NCBI GenBank assembly: GCA_964568585.1
Contig: CAZMQI010000008.1
Location: forward strand, 1 to 64,000
DNA: 64,000 nucleotides
Direction of reading: 5' to 3'
Origin: RGZA01 sp964568585
GTDB lineage: Bacteria; Pseudomonadota; Alphaproteobacteria; UBA9219; RGZA01
The position numbers were made by a program, and so were the translations under genes. The notes beneath the pieces are model-generated. The model had not been told where the DNA came from and made no database searches. It was given only the letters and a program-made list of their open reading frames with translations. Of this stretch, positions 9,311 through 16,117 are shown piece after piece (positions within the stretch are counted from its first letter, which is position 1; every line of letters starts with the position of its first letter).

Positions 9311-9412
9311 TTGATTAACCACCGCCTTCCTGCCGGAAGGGGCCTGGATTAATCAATTCGTTTCTCGCTTCCGGCAACATATAAGCCCAATTGGGTGCCG
9401 GAGTTTTTCTTC
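9311..9412 (+). promoter_or_regulatory. riboswitch expression platform: competing hairpins and intrinsic terminator
   Basis: Three elements are visible. (1) A hairpin at 9311-9356 has outer arms TTGATTAA/TTAATCAA and inner CCTTCC (9325-9330)/GGAAGG (9335-9340). (2) A terminator-like hairpin pairs TCCGGCA (9370-9376) with TGCCGGA (9396-9402), has an inner CCCAATTGGG, and is followed by GTTTTTCTTC up to the ATG. (3) TGCCGGAAG (9331-9339) is the exact complement of CTTCCGGCA (9368-9376), so forming this helix would break both other hairpins. This is a textbook terminator/antiterminator switch. It could also act on translation, because the T-run abuts the start codon. Confidence 0.65.
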
Positions 9413-9997
9413 ATGACCTTTGAACCTCTTGTTATTTCCAGCCTCATGGTCGCGCTCGCCGAACTTGGCGATAAAACGCAACTGCTATCGCTTTGCCTTA
9501 TCTGCAAATACAGAAAGGCATGGCCGATTATTCTCGGCATTTTCTTTGCTACTATTCTAAACCATGCGGGTGCGGCATTTTTTGGTCAGGTGATTACGCA
9601 AACCATTGGCCCTGATGTGCTGCGCTGGATACTTGGCATATTATTCATCCTGATGGCGGGCTGGGTGCTTATCCCCGATAAGATTGATGATGTCAGCGTG
9701 AAGGATAGAGGCAAAACGGATATCGCTATCTTTATCGCAACTTTTGTCACGTTTTTTATGGCGGAGATGGGCGATAAGACGCAGATCGCGACCATTGCCT
9801 TGGCCGCTAAATACAATGCATTCGTGATGGTCGTGGCGGGTTCAACGCTGGGCATGATGGCGGCGAATGTGCCCGTGGTGTTGTTCGGGCAAAAAATCAT
9901 CGCCAAATTGCCATTAAAGATTATTCACCGCGTGGTGGCGGTGCTGTTCTTGATTATTGGCGTGTTGGTGCTGTTTGGTGATGCGATAACGCTTTAA
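9413..9997 (+). CDS. TMEM165/GDT1 (UPF0016) family manganese exporter
   Basis: Integral membrane cation exporter. The family carries out Mn2+ (and Ca2+) efflux in bacteria and eukaryotes. Two copies of the family signature ExGDKT are present, AELGDKTQ near the N-terminus and AEMGDKTQ in the second half. They mark two inverted three-helix repeats, with about six membrane segments in all. I chose the ATG at 9413. A GTG at 9395 is in frame, but it lies inside the terminator hairpin of the leader. The upstream Mn riboswitch supports induction by manganese. The gene converges on hisS with stop codons overlapping by 3 bp. Confidence 0.9.
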   Translation: MTFEPLVISSLMVALAELGDKTQLLSLCLICKYRKAWPIILGIFFATILNHAGAAFFGQVITQTIGPDVLRWILGILFILMAGWVLIPDKIDDVSVKDRGKTDIAIFIATFVTFFMAEMGDKTQIATIALAAKYNAFVMVVAGSTLGMMAANVPVVLFGQKIIAKLPLKIIHRVVAVLFLIIGVLVLFGDAITL

Positions 9998-11364
9998 CCG
10001 ACAATTTTTTTGATGGTTTCAGCAAGGGATGCTTGTTGCACGTCTCTTTGTTCACGGGTGGTTAGGTTCTTTAGTGCCACAACGCCCTTGCTGTTTTCAT
10101 CACTACCCATAATTAGGGCAAATTGTATGCCGGATTTGCTGGCATATTTCATTTGCTTGTCCATCTTATCGGTTTCCAGATAAATCTCGGTATTAATGCC
10201 AGCCGCACGGAGCTGCGTTGCAATGCGGCGGTAATCGCTGGAAAGGCTTTCATCCATCATGGTGATAAGGATTTTCACGCTGCTCGCCGCTTCACCCGTC
10301 AGCCCTGCGCCGCGCATTTGTTCAAACAAACGCGTCAGGCCGATGGAGATACCAACGCCAGGCAATTTCGATTTGGTGTAATAGCTGGCCAGATTGTCAT
10401 AACGGCCACCTGAACAGATACTGCCGAAATTTTTGTGGTCATTGAGGAATGTTTCGTAAACCGTGCCTGTATAATAATCCAATCCACGTGTGATGGCAGG
10501 ATTAAAACGAATGACATCACCCGCACCCATATCAGACGCTGTATTCAATAATAATTCTATTTCATTTAGTCCTGCTTGTGCTTCAGGTGCATTTTCACTG
10601 CAAAGATTTCTAAAGTTACGCAGTGTTAGAGTATTGGCTTGAAAATTATCGGCAACTTCATTTTTCATTACATCAATCAATGGTAATATTTTGATATAAA
10701 GATTGCCCAGAATTTTTTCTAGATTTTGTTTAACTGCATCCCAGCCGATTTTATCGGCCTTATCGATTTCGCGTAGAACCTGCGCTTTGGCTTCAGCTTC
10801 GGTCACGCCAATGCTGTCCAGATAACCCTTTAAAATCTTGCGGTTTGACACATTGATGGTAAAGGCGCCAATCTTCAAATCACGGAAAATATCGGCAATT
10901 ACCACGGGCATTTCGGCATCATAGGCAGGTGACAGGCTTTCACGGCCAATCACGTCGATATCGCATTGATAGAATTCGCGGAAGCGGCCTTTTTGTGCGC
11001 GTTCACCGCGATAGACGCGTTGCATCTGATAACGGCGAAATGGAAATGCCAATTCATTCTGGTGCTGCGCTACATAACGGGCGAGGGGAACGGTAAGATC
11101 AAAGCGCAATGCCAAATCCGGCGCATGTCCTTCTTTAATCGAACCAGTGGATTGCACAAAGTAAACTTGCTTTTCGGTTTCGCCGCCGCTTTTGGTCAGC
11201 AGGATATTCGTTTCTTCAAACACCGGTGTTTCGATGGGAAGGAATCCGTACCGTTCGAATTTCTGGCGAATGGTGTCCAGCATTCTCTGGAATACAATCT
11301 GCTCGCGCGGCAGTAATTCCATGGTTCCGGTTGGCGTTTTAGGCGTGATGATGGTCTGGATCAT
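9994..11364 (-). CDS. hisS: histidyl-tRNA synthetase
   Basis: Class II aminoacyl-tRNA synthetase that charges tRNA-His. In 456 residues it shows motif 1 around the PIETPVFEE region, motif 2 with YRGERAQKGRFREFYQCD, the histidine-binding stretch RGLDYYTGTVYE, motif 3 GVGISIGLTRL, and a C-terminal anticodon-binding domain. The N-terminal KTPTGTMELLP supports the chosen start. A lone gene, convergent with the GDT1-family gene; no T-box-like leader is seen upstream. Confidence 0.95.
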   Translation of the reverse strand: MIQTIITPKTPTGTMELLPREQIVFQRMLDTIRQKFERYGFLPIETPVFEETNILLTKSGGETEKQVYFVQSTGSIKEGHAPDLALRFDLTVPLARYVAQHQNELAFPFRRYQMQRVYRGERAQKGRFREFYQCDIDVIGRESLSPAYDAEMPVVIADIFRDLKIGAFTINVSNRKILKGYLDSIGVTEAEAKAQVLREIDKADKIGWDAVKQNLEKILGNLYIKILPLIDVMKNEVADNFQANTLTLRNFRNLCSENAPEAQAGLNEIELLLNTASDMGAGDVIRFNPAITRGLDYYTGTVYETFLNDHKNFGSICSGGRYDNLASYYTKSKLPGVGISIGLTRLFEQMRGAGLTGEAASSVKILITMMDESLSSDYRRIATQLRAAGINTEIYLETDKMDKQMKYASKSGIQFALIMGSDENSKGVVALKNLTTREQRDVQQASLAETIKKIVG

Positions 11365-11566
11365 GTTCGTCTTATATATAGAGGAGGTTTAGACGTAGCG
11401 TTTCGGTGCATAAAAATCCACAAGCTTGCACAAAGCACTGTCATTGCGGGGCTAGCTACACTGCCTAGTCCCTCACTCCTTTCGGTTTCAACACGATGCC
11501 ACTAAGGATTTGGAGATAATCGTAAAACTGGGGTTTACCATTCAATAACTGTATCTTAAGCGAGCT

Positions 11567-12565
11567 GTGGCAAATTTAGACACTATGAAAAATCCATCAG
11601 GCACCCACATGAGTCCCCCATCCCTTTTTCGCGATTTGAAATTGAGCGATTTGTATATTCGCCTCGATTCAAATGGCTCTGCCGTTTATCAAGGCCAGAA
11701 GAAAGGCAAGCAACGCGTCAATGCCGTTGTGCCCCATCAGTTTGATGATGAAGTGCGCCAGATCACCGAATTTGTGCGTAACCAAGGCTTGAAAGAAGAC
11801 AGTATTCTGCAATTCAAAGGTGTACGTATGCGTATGTCCCGCCAGAAGATGGCGGATGGTGAAGACTGGATGTGTCTTCGCGTTATTAAAACCGAAGTTC
11901 CAAAGATGGATAAGCTGGGCATGGTTCCGGCCTATGTGCAGATGCTCCGCGAATTAGGAAAGCGTGACGGCTTGATTATGATAACGGGGGCAACGGGTCA
12001 CGGTAAAACTACAACGTCGTGTGCATTACTAATTGATTATCTGACCGCGCATGGTGGTATCGCTGTAACGATTGAAGATCCTGTTGAATATGTTCTCAAA
12101 GGTCGCCATGGTGAAAGTGGTTTTGCATTTCAGGTAGAAGTAGGCGGTCAAGAAGACTGGGCCGTTGCGATTAAGCGCAGCTTGCGCTGGGCGCCACATT
12201 ACATTTTCGTTGGTGAAATTCGTACGCCTCAGGCCGCAGAACAGGTTCTGCGCGCTGCGACTACAGGTCACTTGGTGATTACCACCGTGCACGCAGGGTC
12301 TGCCGAAGAAGCATTGATGGGTCTCATGCATCTTGCTGAACAAGGCATGGGCGGTAGCGCTAATCACATTCTTGCAGCGGGCCTAACCGCAGTTGTCCAC
12401 CAAACCATGTCGGAAGCCGGGCCATCGGTGCGTATGGCCATTACCGAACCAGGTAATATGGGCGATCCTGTACGCTCGCTCATTCGTGAAAACAAGGTTG
12501 GTATGATTACCACCTATCTTGATAAGACATCAGCCAAGATGCTGCGCTTTGGTGAAAAACAATGA
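11567..12565 (+). CDS. DotB/PilT-like secretion ATPase, copy 1
   Basis: Hexameric secretion ATPase of the GspE/PilT superfamily, closest in look to DotB/TraJ of type IVB systems. Visible motifs are Walker A GATGHGKTT, the Asp box TIEDPVEY, Walker B/GEIR with APHYIFVGEIRTPQAAEQ, and the His box TTGHLVITTVHAGS. The long frame starts with GTG at 11567. ATGs at 11585 and 11609 are alternatives, and 11609 aligns best with the start of the downstream paralogue. Its stop overlaps the next gene by 4 bp, implying coupled translation. No pilin or other secretion gene is adjacent; the DotA-like genes at 48-56 kb suggest its partner system. Confidence 0.8.
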   Translation: MANLDTMKNPSGTHMSPPSLFRDLKLSDLYIRLDSNGSAVYQGQKKGKQRVNAVVPHQFDDEVRQITEFVRNQGLKEDSILQFKGVRMRMSRQKMADGEDWMCLRVIKTEVPKMDKLGMVPAYVQMLRELGKRDGLIMITGATGHGKTTTSCALLIDYLTAHGGIAVTIEDPVEYVLKGRHGESGFAFQVEVGGQEDWAVAIKRSLRWAPHYIFVGEIRTPQAAEQVLRAATTGHLVITTVHAGSAEEALMGLMHLAEQGMGGSANHILAAGLTAVVHQTMSEAGPSVRMAITEPGNMGDPVRSLIRENKVGMITTYLDKTSAKMLRFGEKQ

Positions 12566-13545
12566 GCAAACTTTTAAAAGATTTATTGTTCATGGATTTG
12601 TATGTGCGCCTTGATCGGCCAGCACAACCACGTTACCGCACCCCGCAACGCGATAAGAATAATATCTGGATTCAGCCGCTGCATTCCGATTACGCAGAAG
12701 ACGTTGAAAGGCTGGCAGCAAAATTCCGTTCCGAAGCCGATAATGTGGAAGTTGCTTTTACGTATGATGGCATGCGTTTCCGTCTTGCCCACCAAGGCAT
12801 GGCGAATGGCGAAACATGGGCTGTGTTGCGCCGCATTAATCCAACGGTGCCAAAGCTTGAAGGCCTTGGCTATGCACCGCATATCGCGAATTACATGCGT
12901 AATCTTGGCCGTCGTGACGGCTTGATTGTGTTTTCTGGTGCTACGGGTCACGGTAAAACCACCACCTGTTTCTCGCTGATGCAGGAATATTTGAATAGCT
13001 ATGGCGGCGTTGGGATGACCGTTGAAGATCCCGTGGAATACATTCTGGAAGGTCCGTGCGGCGATAAAGGCTATTGCTATCAAATTCAGGTAGCCAGCGG
13101 CGAAGATTGGGCGACCCCATTGAAACGCACCTTGCGTTGGACGCCGCGCTACTTGCTGGTGGGCGAAGTCCGTTCCCCTGCGGCGGCTGAGCAGATTTTG
13201 CGCGCTGCGACCACAGGTCACTTGGTACTCACCACCATTCACGCAGGTTCGATTGAAGACAGCTTGCTGGGCCTATTGCAATTGGCCGCGCAAAATCTTG
13301 GTGGTGCTGCCAAAAACGTACTTGCCCAAGCGCTGACCGCAGCTATCCATCAACAACTTGGACCGCAAGGTCCGCATATCCGTTATGTATTCACCGAAGA
13401 AGATAATAACGGTGACCCCGTGCGTGCACTTATCCGTGAAGACCGCATCGGTATGATCAATACATATATCGAACGTCAGATTGCACGCATGGCGCAATTG
13501 TCGCAGGCTTCCGGCATCAACGTGCCGAATTCGCTGAAGAAATAA
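12562..13545 (+). CDS. DotB/PilT-like secretion ATPase, copy 2
   Basis: Tandem paralogue of the preceding ATPase, 327 residues. It has the same Walker A (GATGHGKTT), Asp box (TVEDPVEY), GEVRSPAAAEQ Walker B and TTGHLVLTTIHAGS His box. The two differ mostly in the N-terminal domain and the extreme C-terminus. Its ATG overlaps the upstream TGA (ATGA). With both copies catalytically intact, they may form mixed hexamers or serve different assembly and retraction steps (inference). It ends in a hairpin shared with pyrE's stop. Confidence 0.8.
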   Translation: MSKLLKDLLFMDLYVRLDRPAQPRYRTPQRDKNNIWIQPLHSDYAEDVERLAAKFRSEADNVEVAFTYDGMRFRLAHQGMANGETWAVLRRINPTVPKLEGLGYAPHIANYMRNLGRRDGLIVFSGATGHGKTTTCFSLMQEYLNSYGGVGMTVEDPVEYILEGPCGDKGYCYQIQVASGEDWATPLKRTLRWTPRYLLVGEVRSPAAAEQILRAATTGHLVLTTIHAGSIEDSLLGLLQLAAQNLGGAAKNVLAQALTAAIHQQLGPQGPHIRYVFTEEDNNGDPVRALIREDRIGMINTYIERQIARMAQLSQASGINVPNSLKK

Positions 13546-13562
13546 GCCTTATTTCGATTTTT
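13539..13562 (+). terminator. intrinsic terminator built over the convergent stop codons
   Basis: GAAATAA (13539-13545) pairs with TTATTTC (13549-13555) across a GCC loop and is followed by GATTTTT. The stop codon of the ATPase gene and the stop of pyrE each lie in one arm. The stem is AT-rich, so strength is uncertain. Confidence 0.5.
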
Positions 13563-14175
13563 CCTGAACGTATTTCCGCCCATGTCCTACATCGGTATTG
13601 ATGGGCATGTTCTTGGCGCATAACGGGCAATCTTTTTCATCCCATGCATCGAAATTCACGTTGATTAGTGCAAATAATTCGGGTGGGTTCGAAACATCTT
13701 CTGGCTTGATGCCGCCGCGGTTGCACAATACGCCAAGCCCCATGATATTCGCGCCAATCTTGCGTGCAACATCGATAACCTTTTTAACAGAACCGCCCGT
13801 CGTCAAAATATCTTCGACAATCAAAACTTTTTTGCCAGCGGATAATTTGTCATAGCCGCGTTTGATGACAAACTCATCGCCATCTTTTTCGGCATATACA
13901 CCCAATACTTCGCGGCCCGTGATTTTGGTAAGATGATAGGCAATCCATTGCGATAGAATAACGCCGCCAACCGCAGGCGCGATGACTACTTCGATGCCTT
14001 TGCTGGCAAAGTGTTTGGCGATTTCTTCGCATAGCATGGATGTGACTTCGGTATGCGGATAAATGGCGTCTTTGTTGAAGTAGGTCGAACCATGCTTGCC
14101 GGACGTATAGACCAGATGGCTATCGGTAATGACTGCCTGAATTTTTTCTAATGCATCTTTGATTTGTTTATTCAT
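13549..14175 (-). CDS. pyrE: orotate phosphoribosyltransferase
   Basis: Forms OMP from orotate and PRPP in pyrimidine synthesis. The 208-residue protein carries the PRPP-binding loop VLIVEDILTTGGS and the APAVGGVILSQW region typical of PyrE. A C-terminal extension includes a CPLCAKN motif (Cys-x2-Cys), so it belongs to the longer PyrE variant. The alpha/beta-hydrolase gene lies immediately upstream on the same strand with 3 bp between them, so co-transcription is likely. Confidence 0.92.
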   Translation of the reverse strand: MNKQIKDALEKIQAVITDSHLVYTSGKHGSTYFNKDAIYPHTEVTSMLCEEIAKHFASKGIEVVIAPAVGGVILSQWIAYHLTKITGREVLGVYAEKDGDEFVIKRGYDKLSAGKKVLIVEDILTTGGSVKKVIDVARKIGANIMGLGVLCNRGGIKPEDVSNPPELFALINVNFDAWDEKDCPLCAKNMPINTDVGHGRKYVQEKSK

Positions 14176-14178
14176 AAG

Positions 14179-15093
14179 CTAGGCTTTCTGCTGTCCATTT
14201 AAAAATTCGTCAATCCATTGCCATGCTTGCAGGCGGAATTCCTCCTTTTCCTGCAACAACTCGTGCTTGGCGCCATGCAGTAAATGCATTTTACAATTCG
14301 GCAGCATCGATGCAACAAAGGTAAAGCCGCTGGTTTCCACCAACGGGTCATCTTGCGGGCCCATCACCAGATAGGGGATGCGCGGTGCGCCCCGTGCTAA
14401 ATCCAGTTCTAGCCGTTTGACCGATTGCAGCAAAGCATACAACCAACCATAGGTCAGCCCGCCGACTTTCAATTCCGGTTTGGCCAGCAATTGGGATTTC
14501 AGATATTGATAATGCGCTTCGCTATGTGTCAGTGGGTTGGTTTCAAAATCCCCCGCTGTTTGGTCGAAATCCTTCTGGTCAATCGCATAGGCTTGGTCAA
14601 AACCAAGCCATGCCGCCACTTTAATAAGGATTCTGGCCGCACATGGTGGGATTGGCGCGGTTTTAAACGCGTGCAGCATCGATATCAGGATAACCGATTT
14701 GATGGAGGCGTATTTGCGACCACGTTCCAAGAACCAGCGAAGGCCAATATGCGCGCCCATCGAATGGCACATCAGCACAATCTTCTTCTCGTTTACTAGC
14801 TCGGCTTTGAATAACCGTTCCAGATCTTCAACCAGTAAATCAAAACTAGGCAACCATGTCTTCTTCCGGTCGATTAAAAAGCGCGATGATAATCCCTGGC
14901 CGCGCCATTCGGGAATGACCACATTATATCCGCGCTCATTCAGGCTGCTGATGACCTCTTTGTATTTTTCAATCCATTCACCCCAACCCGGCAAAAGCAA
15001 AATGGTGCCAACCGCTTTTTTCGCAGAGGCACTTTTGCCGTAGCGCATTTCGCCATCATACGAGCAGGGGAGGAATTCGAGCAGCAGATTCAT
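14179..15093 (-). CDS. alpha/beta hydrolase, monoacylglycerol lipase/lysophospholipase-like
   Basis: Serine hydrolase of the alpha/beta fold, 304 residues from the ATG ending at 15093. A longer frame to 15225 exists, but its extra 44 residues look non-coding and overlap ribF. The oxyanion segment LLPGWGEW, nucleophile elbow CHSMGAH, acid region MGPQDDPLVE and C-terminal GAKHELLQE provide a complete Ser-Asp-His triad. The arrangement resembles bacterial lysophospholipase/monoglyceride lipases (Hydrolase_4). It is transcribed just ahead of pyrE and diverges from ribF. Substrate is unknown. Confidence 0.78.
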   Translation of the reverse strand: MNLLLEFLPCSYDGEMRYGKSASAKKAVGTILLLPGWGEWIEKYKEVISSLNERGYNVVIPEWRGQGLSSRFLIDRKKTWLPSFDLLVEDLERLFKAELVNEKKIVLMCHSMGAHIGLRWFLERGRKYASIKSVILISMLHAFKTAPIPPCAARILIKVAAWLGFDQAYAIDQKDFDQTAGDFETNPLTHSEAHYQYLKSQLLAKPELKVGGLTYGWLYALLQSVKRLELDLARGAPRIPYLVMGPQDDPLVETSGFTFVASMLPNCKMHLLHGAKHELLQEKEEFRLQAWQWIDEFLNGQQKA

Positions 15094-15157
15094 GAGCCCT
15101 ATATTACCTAATCGTGAGCGTATTGACAGGGAGAATTGCTTCCCTAAATTGTGCCCA

Positions 15158-16081
15158 ATGCTTATTTTTGATACATCTTCCCCGCCGCCAAAACCCATGC
15201 AGAACGCTGTCGTCGCGCTCGGCAATTTTGATGGCGTGCATCTGGGCCATCAGGTCGTGCTGGAAAAAGCGCGGGAGCAAGCCCGTAAACATGCCAAACC
15301 TTTTGGGGTTGTTACGTTTGAACCCCATCCGCGCAGCATCTTCGCACCAGCCGATGCCCCGTTCCGTATCACACCCGCGCATACCAAGCACCGCATTCTG
15401 GCTGGCCTTGGCGTGGATGTCTGTTTTGAAATTCCGTTCACTTATGAATTCTCCAAGCTTACGGCCGATTTATTTGTCGAAGAATTGCTTATCAAAAAAT
15501 TAAATATCTCCCATGCGGTGGCAGGACATGATTTTGTCTTTGGCCATAAACGTGGCGGTACTATGCGTTTATTAAAAACGTTGATGAAAAAACATCATCT
15601 GCATGTCGACGAGGTCTCGCCCGTGACCGATGCATCGCATGTGCTCTGGTCATCCACCCGCATCCGCGAATGTCTACAAAAGGGTGACCCGAAAAATGCA
15701 GCTTTGGTGTTGGGCCGTAATTGGGAGATTGAAGGCACGGTGATGCAAGGTGCCAAGCGTGGTCGCACCATCGGCTTTCCCACTGCCAATATGGAGCTGG
15801 GTGATTTTTTGCGTCCGCGCTTTGGCGTCTATGCCGTGACCGTTTCACATGCAGGCCAACGCTATAAGGGTGTCGCCAATATCGGCCTCCGCCCCACGGT
15901 GGACGGCACGCGTGAAAGCCTTGAGGTATATTTGTTCGATTTTGAGGGCGACCTCTATGGCCAAAGCATCCGCGTGGGGTTGGTCGATTTTATTCGCCCG
16001 GAGCAGCGTTTTGAGGGCTTAGACGCGCTAAAAGCGCAAATCGCCAAGGATTGTCTTGTAGCAAAACAGATGCTGGCATAA
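15158..16081 (+). CDS. ribF: bifunctional riboflavin kinase/FAD synthetase
   Basis: Makes FMN and FAD from riboflavin. The N-terminal adenylyltransferase domain shows VALGNFDGVHLGHQ and TFEPHPRSIFAP; the C-terminal kinase domain shows GRTIGFPTANM and GVANIGLRPTVDG. I start it at the ATG at 15158, which gives 307 residues and the usual short lead before the GNFDG strand. An upstream in-frame ATG at 15092 adds 22 residues unlike the family and sits in the divergent start region of the hydrolase. ileS follows after 36 bp. Confidence 0.92.
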   Translation: MLIFDTSSPPPKPMQNAVVALGNFDGVHLGHQVVLEKAREQARKHAKPFGVVTFEPHPRSIFAPADAPFRITPAHTKHRILAGLGVDVCFEIPFTYEFSKLTADLFVEELLIKKLNISHAVAGHDFVFGHKRGGTMRLLKTLMKKHHLHVDEVSPVTDASHVLWSSTRIRECLQKGDPKNAALVLGRNWEIEGTVMQGAKRGRTIGFPTANMELGDFLRPRFGVYAVTVSHAGQRYKGVANIGLRPTVDGTRESLEVYLFDFEGDLYGQSIRVGLVDFIRPEQRFEGLDALKAQIAKDCLVAKQMLA

Positions 16082-16117
16082 TCTCGCTTTTGTTAATTTT
16101 TCTGTCAAAAATGCATC

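Noticed and set aside
12583..13242. 219-residue minus-strand open frame inside the second ATPase gene
   Set aside because: Antisense shadow of a gene with intact ATPase motifs; no family resemblance and a His/Arg-rich composition typical of shadow frames.
15092..15157. Upstream extension of ribF to the ATG at 15092
   Set aside because: The added 22 residues do not resemble RibF and overlap the hydrolase start; 15158 gives the normal length and N-terminus.
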